A DNA stretch of 42,071 nt from Planctomycetota bacterium (GCA_003576915.1 QEVF01000031.1:1-42071), one strand, 5' to 3'. Counted from the first letter of the stretch, positions 9,029 through 18,517 are shown. Notes: generated from the sequence alone by a model not told the origin. Numbers and translations are program-made.

Positions 9029-10573
9029 ATGCTCACTAAACTCGGTGCGACACTCATGACCGCGGGCCTGCTGGCGCTGATGTCTCTGGCGCCGACGGGT
9101 TGCAGCAGCGGCGGCGACGGGGGCTCCGAAAGCGGATTTGTGGAGCCGCCATTTGCCAACCCATTGCCGGAGCAATCCACTTTCAGCGACGACGACATCC
9201 GCCACCTACTCAGCCGCACCCATTTCGGTGTACGCGAGTCGGACTTCAACTATGTGAAGGGCAAGGGGGTGCAGGCGTACATCGACGAGATGACGCTTTT
9301 CCCGTGGAAACCCTCCTATGAGGCGGCGGCCGACGCCGCCATCGTGGATCCCCAGCGGCCGTCGCAGTCCGAGCTTTCGCGGTGGTGGCTGCAAATCATG
9401 CAGAACAGCTATCGCCCCTTTCAGGAGCACCTGGCGATGTTCTGGCACGACCACTTTGCCACGTCGCAGGTGGTGCTGGACGCCCAGAGCCGCCGCTGGA
9501 TGAAGGACCACGTCAACACCCTGCGCTATCACGGCAACGGCAACCTGCGCACACTGCTGTACAAGATGGCGGTGGACCCCGTGATGCTGGTGTGGCTCGA
9601 CGGCGTGCTCTCGACCAAGACCTCGCCCAACGAGAATTTCGCCCGCGAGTTCTGGGAGATCTTCTCCCTGGGCGCGGACAACGGCTACACCCAGGCTGAC
9701 ATCGTGGAGGCTTCCAAGTGCTTCACGGGCTGGCGCACCCGCTACGACGCCGTGCAGGACCTGACGTTCATGGAGTTCGACGCCAACCGGCACAGCACGG
9801 TGAACAAGACCTTCTTTGGACAAACCATCACCGGACGTACCGGCAGCCAGGGCTATCTGGAGTACCAGGACGTTGTGGACGTCACCCTGGCCAACCGCCC
9901 CGTAGCGGAATACATCGTCAAACGCCTGTGGGAGGCCTACGTTTATCCCAACCCGGACACCACAACGATCGTCACGCCGCTGGCCAACCTGCTCAAGAAC
10001 GGGAACTGGGAAATCCGCCCGGTGCTCAAGGCCATGTTCCGGTCGCAGGAGTTTTACAGCACGCAGTCCAAGACCACGGGCTTCATCAAGGACCCCGTGC
10101 AGATGTTCATCGGCTTTTCGCGCACGACCGGGCTCTGGCCCTCCCTGGCCACACTGGACAGCTCGCTCAACAATGCGGCCCACCGGCCGACGATGCCCCC
10201 CACGGTGTTCGGCTGGCCGCCGGGAGATGCCTGGCTGTCCAGCCAGGGCGTCGTGGAGCGCGCCAACTACATCCGCGAGTGCATTCGCTACAAGTCGGGC
10301 ACGCCCTCCATCTACGTCTACCCGGTCAACCCCATCTTGCCGCCCGCCGGGCAGCAGACGGATGCCAACATCGTTGACAAGCTGATCACCCTGCTGCGCA
10401 TCTCGCCTTCGTCCACGGAACGCCAGACCTACATCGATTACCTGAACACGGACTACAACGGCACGTCCGTCATTGCCGATCCCTGGAACGCCACCAGCCA
10501 GACCATGATCGACAAGAAAATCCGTGGTCTGCTCTACATCATGGCACAGCATCCTTCCTATTTCGTTCGCTAA
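9029..10573 (+). CDS. DUF1800 family lipoprotein
   Basis: 514 residues. ATG 9029 follows GAGGGGG. The N-terminus is a lipoprotein-like signal ending in LAPTGC (Cys at about residue 25) and a Gly/Ser-rich tether; the lipobox is atypical at -3. The rest matches the DUF1800 (PF08811) pattern. It opens with DDDIRHLLSRTHFGV at about residue 53, has the conserved MFWHDHFAT near 137, and NENFAREFWEIFSLG near 204, followed by the CFTGW segment. DUF1800 proteins are almost always paired with DUF1501 proteins, abundantly in Planctomycetes and Proteobacteria. Their biochemical role is unknown, although export and surface location are expected. The DUF1501 gene follows after 23 bases, so they are surely co-transcribed. 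Confidence 0.92.
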   Translation: MLTKLGATLMTAGLLALMSLAPTGCSSGGDGGSESGFVEPPFANPLPEQSTFSDDDIRHLLSRTHFGVRESDFNYVKGKGVQAYIDEMTLFPWKPSYEAAADAAIVDPQRPSQSELSRWWLQIMQNSYRPFQEHLAMFWHDHFATSQVVLDAQSRRWMKDHVNTLRYHGNGNLRTLLYKMAVDPVMLVWLDGVLSTKTSPNENFAREFWEIFSLGADNGYTQADIVEASKCFTGWRTRYDAVQDLTFMEFDANRHSTVNKTFFGQTITGRTGSQGYLEYQDVVDVTLANRPVAEYIVKRLWEAYVYPNPDTTTIVTPLANLLKNGNWEIRPVLKAMFRSQEFYSTQSKTTGFIKDPVQMFIGFSRTTGLWPSLATLDSSLNNAAHRPTMPPTVFGWPPGDAWLSSQGVVERANYIRECIRYKSGTPSIYVYPVNPILPPAGQQTDANIVDKLITLLRISPSSTERQTYIDYLNTDYNGTSVIADPWNATSQTMIDKKIRGLLYIMAQHPSYFVR

Positions 10574-10596
10574 GCCTCGCCCATCGGAGACCAGCC

Positions 10597-11925
10597 ATGG
10601 ACAAGAACTCTCTCACCGGCATCACCAGGCGCGGCTTCCTGCGCCTGACGGGCGCGGCGGCCTCAGTGGCAGCCTGGGGCGCGCTCAGCGACAAGGTGGA
10701 CCCCACTCAGCGCCTGAATGCGGCGCCCCTGAACCAGAAGCGCCTGGTCGTCATCAACCTGAGCGGCGGCAACGACAGCCTGAACATGGTGATCCCGCGG
10801 ACGGTGGCGGAGTACCAGAGCCGCCGCACGGGGTTGGCCATTCCCGCGGGGCAGGAACTGACCCTGAACGGCAACACGAGTTACGGGCTGCACCCCAAAC
10901 TGGTGAACATCCAGAATCTGTACAACACGGGCGACGTCGCCATCGTCAACAAAGTCGGCTTCCCCACGCCCAATCTGAGCCACCAGGTGGCCCAGGACAT
11001 TTACAGTTATGGTGTGCGCGGCAGCTTCATTCCGCTGGGCATTCCCATTTCCGGCTGGCTGGCCCGCTACGCCGATGCTTACGCGGCGGGCAATCCCATG
11101 GGTGTGGCTTCTATCGGGTTTGGCAAGCCTCTGGATTTCTCGGGCGGCGTGCAGACCAATTTCCTGGTGGACAGCCTTTCGCGCTTCCAGTTCTTCAGCG
11201 ATCCCTACTTCACGAACAACCACACGTACCGCATCAACATCATCAAGAGCATTCTGGCCGCGAACACTTCCACCGGCCTGGTGGGCAATGCGCGCGCGGC
11301 GCTGGATGCCTCGCACACGCTTTCAGTGCAGGTTCAGGCAGCGGTGGCGGATTACGTCACCAACTTCCAGGTGGCCTACCGCTGGCCGGGCTACCCCGGC
11401 ACCACTGCCACGCCCCCGGGCAAGGCTGCCACCAGCATCAGCAACCGTATGCGCGACATCTCGATGCTGGTCTACGGCGGCTTCAACACCCAGGTGTTCT
11501 ACACGGGCTTTGGAGGCTTTGACACCCACGCCGCCCAGGGCCAGGGGACGGGGGCCCATGCCACACTCATGGAACAACTCGACGATGCGGTCGGTGCCTT
11601 TGCGGCGGACATGCAGGCCATGGGCCAATGGAACAACGTAGCCCTGGTGGTCATCACCGAGTTCGGCCGGCGCAATTACGTCAACGGTTCAGCGGGCACG
11701 GACCACGGTCACGGAACGGCCGTGATGGTGATCGGCGGCGCGGTCAACGGCGGGGTCTACGGTCCGGACATCACCTCCACGGACCTACAGGCCGAATACC
11801 TGGGGATGGGTGTGGACTTCCGCTACATCTACAGCCAGCTCGTCGCCAACCACATGGGACGCGCCACCGCGCCTGTCTTCCCCGAGACCTTCTCCGCGCC
11901 CGGCACGCCCTTCACGCTCATCTAG
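10597..11925 (+). CDS. DUF1501 family Tat-exported protein
   Basis: 442 residues, ATG 10597, with GGAGA about ten bases upstream. The N-terminus has a twin-arginine signal (TRRGFLRLTGAAAS, residues 10-23), as is usual for DUF1501 (PF07394) proteins, which belong to the alkaline-phosphatase/sulfatase-like superfamily. Visible family landmarks are VINLSGGNDSLNMVIP near residue 50, FGGFDTHAAQG near 305, VVITEFGRRNY near 348 and TDHGHGTAVMVIGG near 368. The metal-site-like Asp/His residues lie in the last two. It is the partner of the upstream DUF1800 gene. The following sugar-dehydrogenase-like lipoprotein starts 15 bases after its stop, suggesting a three-gene transcript. Substrate unknown. Confidence 0.93.
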   Translation: MDKNSLTGITRRGFLRLTGAAASVAAWGALSDKVDPTQRLNAAPLNQKRLVVINLSGGNDSLNMVIPRTVAEYQSRRTGLAIPAGQELTLNGNTSYGLHPKLVNIQNLYNTGDVAIVNKVGFPTPNLSHQVAQDIYSYGVRGSFIPLGIPISGWLARYADAYAAGNPMGVASIGFGKPLDFSGGVQTNFLVDSLSRFQFFSDPYFTNNHTYRINIIKSILAANTSTGLVGNARAALDASHTLSVQVQAAVADYVTNFQVAYRWPGYPGTTATPPGKAATSISNRMRDISMLVYGGFNTQVFYTGFGGFDTHAAQGQGTGAHATLMEQLDDAVGAFAADMQAMGQWNNVALVVITEFGRRNYVNGSAGTDHGHGTAVMVIGGAVNGGVYGPDITSTDLQAEYLGMGVDFRYIYSQLVANHMGRATAPVFPETFSAPGTPFTLI

Positions 11926-11940
11926 AGGCAGGGAGTTCCC

Positions 11941-13068
11941 ATGAATGTAACGCGCATTGCCGCCCTGCCCCTGCTGGCCCTTGGGCTGGCCTTGGCAGGT
12001 TGCGCCAAGGACGAAGAAGGCGGGCCCGGCAAGGGTCCGGCACCGGCCCTGCCCTCGGAGTTCCTGACCCTGGCCTCGGGCTTTGCGGCCGAGAAGGTCA
12101 CCAACGCCACCAAGCCGGTGAAACTGGCCTTTGCGCCTGACGGCCGACTGTTCTTTACTGAACTGGACAGCGGCCAGATTCGCATCATCCAGAACGGCGC
12201 GCTGCTGGCCGCGCCTTTTGCCACCGTAGGCAACCTCGTGACGGGTAACGAGTGCGGCCTGCTGGGAATCTGCTTTTCGCCCAGTTTCAGCAGCGACGGC
12301 TACGTCTACGTGATGGCCACGATTTCCAACGGCACGCCCCCGCACAAGCAGCAGATCATCCGCTTTACGGCCAGCGGCAACACCGGCTCCAGCCCCACGG
12401 TAATTGTGGACAATCTTCCTCAGCACACGGTTCACAACGCGGGCAACATCGGCTTTGGCCCCGACGGCAAGCTCTATTGCTCCGTCGGAGACGCCGGTGA
12501 CGTGAACCTGCCGCAGACTGACGGTTCCCTGGCCGGACGTATCCTGCGCTATGAAGCCAACGGAACCGCCGCCGCCGGCAACCCCACGCCGGGCAATCCT
12601 GAATACTGTCGCGGGTTGCGCAACACGTTTGATTTCTGCTTCCATCCGGTCACGGGCGGCCTCTTTGGAAGCGAGAACGGTCCCACCGACAACGACGAAA
12701 TCAACTACCTGGCCGCCGGAAAGAACTTCGAGTGGCAGACGCTGCCCATGGGTGTGCCGCAGTCGGCCATCGGCTATCGCGTGCGGGTGTACGTCAGCGT
12801 CATCGCCCCCACCGGCATCTGCTGGCACACAGGCCAGCAATTCGGCGGCGAGTTCAACAACAACCTCTTCCTCTGCAGTTACGATTACGCCGAAATCCGG
12901 CGCCTGCGCATGTCGGGCAGCGCCTTCGCCGATGTCGATTCCGAGGAGGTCTTTGCCTCGCTCAACAACACCGGAGTAGACAACAAACCCCTGGATATCG
13001 TCATGGGGCCCGACGGCGCCCTGTACGTCTCCACGTTTACGGCCATCTGGCGCATCTGGCGCTGGTAG
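11941..13068 (+). CDS. PQQ-dependent sugar/sorbosone dehydrogenase-like lipoprotein
   Basis: 375 residues, ATG 11941 after AGGGAG. A clear lipobox (LALAGC, Cys about residue 21) precedes a six-bladed beta-propeller of the GSDH/soluble glucose dehydrogenase type (PF07995). Visible landmarks are LAFAPDGRLFFTELDSGQIRII near 60, GLLGICFSPSF near 103, HNAGNIGFGPDGKLYCSVGDAG near 165, GLRNTFDFCFHP near 222 and MGPDGALYVSTF near the C-terminus. Family members oxidise sugars or alcohols with PQQ and calcium, passing electrons to the respiratory chain. Some homologues are non-catalytic binding propellers, so activity is inferred only. It closes the DUF1800-DUF1501 operon, which makes a joint role in extracellular carbohydrate handling plausible. 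Confidence 0.85.
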   Translation: MNVTRIAALPLLALGLALAGCAKDEEGGPGKGPAPALPSEFLTLASGFAAEKVTNATKPVKLAFAPDGRLFFTELDSGQIRIIQNGALLAAPFATVGNLVTGNECGLLGICFSPSFSSDGYVYVMATISNGTPPHKQQIIRFTASGNTGSSPTVIVDNLPQHTVHNAGNIGFGPDGKLYCSVGDAGDVNLPQTDGSLAGRILRYEANGTAAAGNPTPGNPEYCRGLRNTFDFCFHPVTGGLFGSENGPTDNDEINYLAAGKNFEWQTLPMGVPQSAIGYRVRVYVSVIAPTGICWHTGQQFGGEFNNNLFLCSYDYAEIRRLRMSGSAFADVDSEEVFASLNNTGVDNKPLDIVMGPDGALYVSTFTAIWRIWRW

Positions 13069-13093
13069 TCGAAATCCTGCCCGCGGACGTAAG

Positions 13094-13113
13094 GTGGCGC
13101 CCAGGGGCGCCAC
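13094..13113 (+). terminator. Probable terminator of the DUF1800/DUF1501/GSDH operon
   Basis: An 8-bp perfect stem (GTGGCGCC / GGCGCCAC) with a 4-base loop begins 25 bases after the stop codon and is followed by TGTTCTT, a short T-rich tract. The 13114-13366 interval downstream holds no gene; it presumably carries the promoter of the next gene, which I could not pin down. Confidence 0.6.
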
Positions 13114-13366
13114 TGTTCTTGTGACGCCACGGTTCTGACCGGGATTTTGCGATTTACAGGAACCCTGGGGGCGGGGTTTTCGTAATACTGGCAACGACAA
13201 CCGCAATCCGTTGGCTGTGGTCTGGCTGTTCGCAGTTTTGGAATGCTCTTGCGCTGGATTGCACTGGCAATGACCTGCGCGAATGCAATGATACTTCCGT
13301 GACAGTGGGCACCCTTTGCCCTTTGCAGTCACCCCGCAAGGCAAGCCTGGTAATCAAGGGGATTCA

Positions 13367-15937
13367 ATGACGGTCAAGTTCGCACTCGCCTTTGCCGCCG
13401 GAGCGCTTTCGCTGCTCGGCATCGTCACCAATGTACCTCTGGCAGAGACCACCCGGATCGCGGCCGCACCCCGCAAGGCGCCGCAGCCATGCGTCGATTC
13501 GCCGACGCCCGACAGGCCGGTGGGTCCGCTGCTCAATCCCTTCCTCGATGATCGCGCCGTCTTTCAGGATCGCCGCGACAATCCGGACAACTGGAAGCCC
13601 CAGGAACCCTTTGACCTCTCCGGCCCGGCGCCCAGCGACGAAGTCGTCCGCAACGCCATCATTTCTTCGGTCAACTATGTGCTCGAGCGCCAGAATGCCA
13701 ACGGCAGCTGGGACGTTGAACTGACCGGCTCGATCCTCTCTGAAACGGCTGACGAGGCCGTGGACGCTGTGGCCATCACGGCCCTGTGCGGCATCGCGCT
13801 TCGCCAGCACATCAAAGTCGACCCTGCCCGCATCCAGGCTGCCCTGGACAAAGCCACTGACTTCATCGTGGGCCGCGTCATACGCGGCAAGCTGAGCACC
13901 AAGATCTACTACGCCGTCTGGCGCTACTCCTGGGGTCTGAAGTACCTCACAGGCGAGTTCCAGGCCACCAAGGACCCTGTGCGCCGCGAAGAACTGAAAA
14001 GCTGTGCGCGCCGCATGGTGCAGTCGCTCATCAACATGCAGCTCTCGAACAGCGAGATGCCGCGCATGGACCGCAAGCGCAAGGCCAAGATGTCTTCGCG
14101 CCTCAAGGCCACAGCCATGCCCTCGGAAATGGGGCTGATCGTCAAGCTGCCCACGGATGACGACTATCGCGGCGGCGCTGAGGTTACCGGCTTGCTGCCC
14201 GGCAGCGCGGCGGAGAAGGCCGGCTTCAAGGTTGGCGACCGCATCGTGATGGCTGAGGGCGTGAAGATCGAGAACGCCTTTGACTATTACATGCTGGCGA
14301 CGGAATGGCTGGGCGGTCAGAAGATCCAGTTCAATTTCACAAGGCCAGGCGAGAAACTCCTGGTCAAGGAAGTGACTCTGCCGCCAGTGTGGCCCGGCTA
14401 CATGGGCATCAAGGTCGGCAACGGCACGGGCCAGGGACCGACCATTGAGGAGTTTCTCAAGTTCAGCCCCTCCAAGAAGGAATTGAAGATCGGCGACGCC
14501 ATCATCGAGATCAACAAGATGAAGATCGCGACGCTGGAGGACTACCGCAAGGCTGAAGCCACGATCATGCCGGGCAACAAGGTGCGCATCACCTTCATGC
14601 GCGACGGCAAGAAGAAGACCGAAACCGTGGAAGCCACGCCGGCGCCCGAGGGAACTTTCGGCTTTGGCGTGGAAGAGGAGGATAAGGGCGATGAGGGCGG
14701 CGTAGTTCTCAGCCAAGTCCCCGAGGGGTCGCCGGCCGAAGCCGCGGGCATGCAGAAGGGCGACCGCCTGATCCAGATTGACCACCAGCCCATTCTGGGC
14801 CTGGACCATTTCATCGATTACATCGGCACTCTGGCCGGCGGCAAGACTGTCAAGTGCAAGTTGTTGCGGGACGGGGCCGTCCAGGAAGTGGAATGCCTGC
14901 TCGCCCCCATTGCGCTGCCGGGCGACCCGCAATTCGACCTGATCATCGACGGCCAGTTGCGCGTCGTGGCTGGCGAAGTGCTCAAGGGCGGCGTGGCCGA
15001 GAAGGCAGGCGTAAAGCAGGGCTGGATTGTCACCAAGGTCAACGGCACGCCCACACCCACGCTGCGCGAGTTCCTGCCCTTCTGGTGGTCGGCGGGTTTT
15101 GCCGCGGGCGATGAAGTGACGTTCACCTTCATGATGCAGAACGGCAAGGAAATCGACGTCAAGATCGAGTTCCAGAAGCCCGTCTACAAGGAGGAGATCA
15201 TCGACGTTGGCGGATGGAATTACTATCCCATGGGCGTTGCCGCGTCCTTCTGCAGCGCTGCCACGCTGATCAACCTTTACAACGTTCAGAGCGTGATGGG
15301 CCTGAAAATTCCCAAGGAAGTCCTGGCCTCGGGCGCCAACATGCTTGAGAGCCTTCGCCATGTGGACGTGGCCAATGGCAAGACGGAGTGCTACCTCTAC
15401 AGCGGCGATGCCAAGACGGACGACCCCCGGGCCGCTCCCGCCCGCGACATGCGCGGCACCATGGGCCGCATCGCCGTGTGTGAGATGGCTTTGGTGGTCG
15501 CCGGGCGCCGCAAATCGGGTGACCTCAAGCGCATCCTCGACACGTGGATCAAGAACCGCCACGAGCTGGATCGTGTCCGCGATTTCTGGCATACGCACTT
15601 CCGCAAGCTCTACTTCAATGCCGCTTATTACTGGCTCTTTGGCCACTACCACACCTGCATTGCCGCCAACTATGTGGGCGGATCGCACAAGAAGAAGATC
15701 CAGGAAATCACGCTCAAGGCATTGTTCCTCAAGCGCAAACCTGACGGCACATGGAGCGACCACGAGGCCTTCGGTCCCCTCGTCGGCGTCTCCGAGGCGC
15801 TGATGATTCTGGGTGAGATTGACGGGCCCTTCCGCGACGGTTATCCGGCCGCAACCCAGCCGAAAACCGGCGAACCCGGCCCCTCAGGCGATGGCGCTCC
15901 CAAGCAGCCCGAGACTCCCGAAAAGCCTGAAGAGTAA
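13367..15937 (+). CDS. Exported PDZ-repeat protein inserted in an alpha/alpha-toroid (prenyltransferase-like) fold
   Basis: The frame is open from 13316, but ATG 13367 follows AAGGGGA and starts directly with a signal peptide (residues 1 to about 27), giving 856 residues. Residues about 83-250 resemble the first half of a terpenoid-cyclase/prenyltransferase toroid (SSVNYVLERQNANGSWDVEL, ITALCGIAL). Four PDZ-like units follow at about 255-340, 345-430, 432-515 and 523-605, each with the GDRI / GDAI / GDRL-type carboxylate loop. The toroid pattern then resumes at 614-820 (GWNYYPMG, YYWLFGHYHTCIAANYVGG, KPDGTWSD). The C-terminus is Pro/Glu-rich. The architecture resembles DUF6288-type planctomycete proteins. 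No protease triad or cyclase DxDD motif is visible, so it is probably a binding or scaffolding protein of the periplasm or surface. A strong terminator follows immediately. Confidence 0.85.
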   Translation: MTVKFALAFAAGALSLLGIVTNVPLAETTRIAAAPRKAPQPCVDSPTPDRPVGPLLNPFLDDRAVFQDRRDNPDNWKPQEPFDLSGPAPSDEVVRNAIISSVNYVLERQNANGSWDVELTGSILSETADEAVDAVAITALCGIALRQHIKVDPARIQAALDKATDFIVGRVIRGKLSTKIYYAVWRYSWGLKYLTGEFQATKDPVRREELKSCARRMVQSLINMQLSNSEMPRMDRKRKAKMSSRLKATAMPSEMGLIVKLPTDDDYRGGAEVTGLLPGSAAEKAGFKVGDRIVMAEGVKIENAFDYYMLATEWLGGQKIQFNFTRPGEKLLVKEVTLPPVWPGYMGIKVGNGTGQGPTIEEFLKFSPSKKELKIGDAIIEINKMKIATLEDYRKAEATIMPGNKVRITFMRDGKKKTETVEATPAPEGTFGFGVEEEDKGDEGGVVLSQVPEGSPAEAAGMQKGDRLIQIDHQPILGLDHFIDYIGTLAGGKTVKCKLLRDGAVQEVECLLAPIALPGDPQFDLIIDGQLRVVAGEVLKGGVAEKAGVKQGWIVTKVNGTPTPTLREFLPFWWSAGFAAGDEVTFTFMMQNGKEIDVKIEFQKPVYKEEIIDVGGWNYYPMGVAASFCSAATLINLYNVQSVMGLKIPKEVLASGANMLESLRHVDVANGKTECYLYSGDAKTDDPRAAPARDMRGTMGRIAVCEMALVVAGRRKSGDLKRILDTWIKNRHELDRVRDFWHTHFRKLYFNAAYYWLFGHYHTCIAANYVGGSHKKKIQEITLKALFLKRKPDGTWSDHEAFGPLVGVSEALMILGEIDGPFRDGYPAATQPKTGEPGPSGDGAPKQPETPEKPEE

Positions 15938-15952
15938 CCCTCCCGCTCCTCC

Positions 15953-15978
15953 AACCGGCCCCCCTCGGGGGGCCGGTT
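15953..15978 (+). terminator. Strong rho-independent terminator
   Basis: AACCGGCCCCCC pairs perfectly with GGGGGGCCGGTT (12 bp; the innermost pairs probably open to form the loop), 15 bases after the stop of the PDZ/toroid gene. A T-rich run (TTTCGATTTGTT) follows. Confidence 0.88.
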
Positions 15979-16050
15979 TCGATTTGTTGCCTCCAAGGCC
16001 CGGTACAGTCGTATTCTGTATCCGACATCCGTCATCCAAAAGGAAACGCC

Positions 16051-17265
16051 ATGACGCTCAAGTTGGGGAGTGCCGCCTTTGCCGTTGCCGCGCTGCTGTG
16101 GGTCTCGACGGGAACCCCGTCGCGGGCCGACGAGTCCAAGGAAGCTCCCGGCAGCGCGCCCGCAGCCACCTTTCAGGCAAGCCTTCAGGCGGCCCAGAAG
16201 AGCGCCATCACGCTGGATGTCGAGGGGTTCGGGGGTGAACTGAAGCTCAAGTCCATTGTCACGCCGGGCACCGTCGTCAAAGCCGGCGACGCCGTAGCCA
16301 CGGTTGTGGCGCCGGACGCCGCCCAGGAAAAGGCCGACGCTGAGGCCTCCGCCCGGGCCGCCCAGGCCAGCCTCGACTGGTGGAGCCATGTCAATGCCAA
16401 CGAACTGGCGCGGCTGAGCCAGAACCTGGAGCGCGAAAAGCTGGAGTTTGACGCGGCCAAAGTGGCCTACGAGTACTTCATGAGCACGGGCAAGCAGGAC
16501 CGCATCAAGAACGCCGAACTGAACATCCAGGGCCACCGCGACTCGATCCAGGACCAGGAAGAGGAGTTGCGCCAGCTCGAGGCGCTGTACAAAGGCAACG
16601 ACCTCGCCAAGGAAAGCCAGGACATCGTGCTGAACCGCTCGCGCCGGCGCCTGGAGCAGTCGCGCATCCGCCTGAAAATGGCGCTCAATGAAAACGAGCG
16701 CTACCTCAAGTTTGACCTGCCGCGCGAAGAGGCCTTTCTCAAGCTCGGGCTCGAGCAGGCCCGCATGGAATTCGAGGCGTCCAAAGTGCGGGCCGAAGGG
16801 CGGCTGTGCGAATCCACAGGAGGCCTGCACCGGGCCCGCCAGGAGGCCGCCGCGGCCAGGCGCCGCGAACAGCGCGCCTCCAGGCTCCAGCCGGAGTGGG
16901 TGCTGACGGCGCCGCACGGCGGCGTCGTGATTCATGCCGGCGAACAGGGAAGCGACGGCATGACCTCCGTGTTCAGCGCGGGGCAGAAGCTCTCAGGAAA
17001 CGCGACACTGGCATGGGTTCTTGACACGTCAAGTTTGCGCTGCACGTTGTGGCTGACCGCCGCCCAGAGCGGCGCGGCCCAGTCGCAGAAGAATCTGTTC
17101 TCGGTGGCGCTGCCCGAGCTTTCGCTGACGCGCGACGCCCGGGTGGTCGCCCAGGGAGCCATCTATCGTGACGGCAAGCTGGCCGTCACGATCGAGGTGG
17201 ACAACAAAGACGCGCTGCTGCTGCACGGCCAGCCCTGCGTCGTGAACCTCGGCGCCCGTCGCTGA
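16051..17265 (+). CDS. Exported HlyD/RND-adaptor-like coiled-coil protein
   Basis: 404 residues, ATG 16051, with AGGAAA about five bases upstream. Residues 1-27 form a signal peptide (cleavage near PSRADE). Residues about 50-90 form a half lipoyl/biotinyl motif (GELKLKSIVTPGTVVKAGDAVATVVAP). A very long, charged alpha-helical coiled coil spans about 90-285. The second half of the lipoyl motif returns at 290-345 (WVLTAPHGGVVIHAGEQG), followed by a beta-barrel-like end. This order is that of periplasmic membrane-fusion proteins of efflux and type I secretion systems. No transporter or outer-membrane channel gene is adjacent, so the partner is unknown. The next gene begins 16 bases downstream and is likely co-transcribed. 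Confidence 0.8.
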   Translation: MTLKLGSAAFAVAALLWVSTGTPSRADESKEAPGSAPAATFQASLQAAQKSAITLDVEGFGGELKLKSIVTPGTVVKAGDAVATVVAPDAAQEKADAEASARAAQASLDWWSHVNANELARLSQNLEREKLEFDAAKVAYEYFMSTGKQDRIKNAELNIQGHRDSIQDQEEELRQLEALYKGNDLAKESQDIVLNRSRRRLEQSRIRLKMALNENERYLKFDLPREEAFLKLGLEQARMEFEASKVRAEGRLCESTGGLHRARQEAAAARRREQRASRLQPEWVLTAPHGGVVIHAGEQGSDGMTSVFSAGQKLSGNATLAWVLDTSSLRCTLWLTAAQSGAAQSQKNLFSVALPELSLTRDARVVAQGAIYRDGKLAVTIEVDNKDALLLHGQPCVVNLGARR

Positions 17266-17281
17266 ACCTGCGGAGACGACT

Positions 17282-18517
17282 ATGCGGCTTGCCCTCACCG
17301 TTCTCGGCTCGATGGCCCTGGCGCTGGCTGCCTGCGCAGCACCCGCCCGCAGCGGACCGAACAGCCAGGCCGGCACGAGCGGCAAGCGCGAGGGCAGGTC
17401 CGCGACTGAAGCGGAGCCGCTCCACGCTGCAGCCGCTTCTGATGCACCGGGTCCATGGCGGCACGAAGCCTCCATCGAGCGCGGCGTTGCCTTTCTGCTC
17501 CAGCATCAGAACAACGACGGCAGTTTCGGCGCCGCCCTGCCCGAGCGACCGGGCGACATCTACACGGGAGGCGTCAACTCGTTTCACGCCTTCGGCAATG
17601 CCTCTTCGGCACTCTGCTGCATGGCGCTGCTGGCGCAGAACTCCCGGCCTGCACTGGATGCGGCCCTCAAGCGCGGCTACCGCTTCCTCGTCGATGCGCC
17701 CAACGCCGCGCGCGTGCGGGGCGACACGTTTTACAACACGTGGGCCCAGGCCTACATGCTGGAGGCCTTGGCGCGGGGCCTGGCGGACGCGCGGCTGGAG
17801 GCACTGCATGGCGCCATGCGGACGCGCGCCAGGCTCGAGATGGAACGGCTCTTCAAACTGCAATCGCTTGACGGCGGCTTTGGTTACTACGATTTCGGGT
17901 GGAGCCTGGTCAAGCCCACGGGCAACATCTCAACTCCGATGACGACATCGGCCGCACTGGTGGCATTGCGAGCCGCCAGTGACGCCGGCTTTGACGTGCC
18001 ACGCCATGAAGTGACCTGCGCCCTGGACTACATGGAGCGCATGCGTGTGCCCAACGGAGCCTTTCTTTACTCAACGGGCCACAAGTACCGCCCTCTGGGC
18101 GATGCCAGCATGATCCGCGGGTCCCTGGGGCGCTCCCAGGCGGGCAACTGCGCCTTGGCAGAGTGGGGCCGCACCCTGACACCGGAAGATCTGCACCGAG
18201 GCCTTCAGACCTTTTTCCGCGAACACCTGTTCATTGAAATCGGGCGCTGCCGCCAGTATCCACACGAAGCCTGGTATGCCACGGCGCCATACTATTACTA
18301 CTTCGGCCACTACTATGCGGCCCGCAACCTCGCCATGCTGCCGCCCGCAACCCGCGCCGAGATGGCCGCCCGCCTGTCCGACACCGTGGCCAGAACCCAA
18401 TTCGACGACGGCTCGTTCTGGGACTATCCCCTGTTTGGCTACACCAAGGCCTACGGCACGGGCTATGGGGTGCTGATCATGAGTCATTGCCGCGCGCAGT
18501 TGCAGCCCGCGCGCTGA
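17282..18517 (+). CDS. Lipoprotein with prenyltransferase/squalene-cyclase-like toroid fold
   Basis: 411 residues, ATG 17282, six bases after a GGAGA. It has a lipobox LALAAC (Cys about residue 18), then a Ser/Ala-rich tether. From about residue 60 the QW-type repeats of alpha/alpha toroids appear: GVAFLLQHQNNDGSFGAALP, RLFKLQSLDGGFGYYDFG, ALDYMERMRVPNGAFLY and TQFDDGSFWDYP. The general theme of the PDZ/toroid protein encoded upstream is repeated (AWYATAPYYYYFGHYYAARNL versus its YYWLFGHYHTCIAANYVGG), so the two are probably distant paralogues acting in the same compartment. There is no cyclase DxDD motif or obvious zinc site. Function unknown. Confidence 0.85.
   Translation: MRLALTVLGSMALALAACAAPARSGPNSQAGTSGKREGRSATEAEPLHAAAASDAPGPWRHEASIERGVAFLLQHQNNDGSFGAALPERPGDIYTGGVNSFHAFGNASSALCCMALLAQNSRPALDAALKRGYRFLVDAPNAARVRGDTFYNTWAQAYMLEALARGLADARLEALHGAMRTRARLEMERLFKLQSLDGGFGYYDFGWSLVKPTGNISTPMTTSAALVALRAASDAGFDVPRHEVTCALDYMERMRVPNGAFLYSTGHKYRPLGDASMIRGSLGRSQAGNCALAEWGRTLTPEDLHRGLQTFFREHLFIEIGRCRQYPHEAWYATAPYYYYFGHYYAARNLAMLPPATRAEMAARLSDTVARTQFDDGSFWDYPLFGYTKAYGTGYGVLIMSHCRAQLQPAR

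Noticed and set aside
11785..13344. 519-codon minus-strand open frame
   Set aside because: Antisense to the sorbosone-dehydrogenase-like gene and the adjoining spacer, with no domain or ribosome site.
13364..15763. 799-codon open frame on the minus strand
   Set aside because: It lies fully opposite the PDZ/toroid gene and reads as His/Asp/Leu-rich antisense. High-GC codon bias opens such frames.
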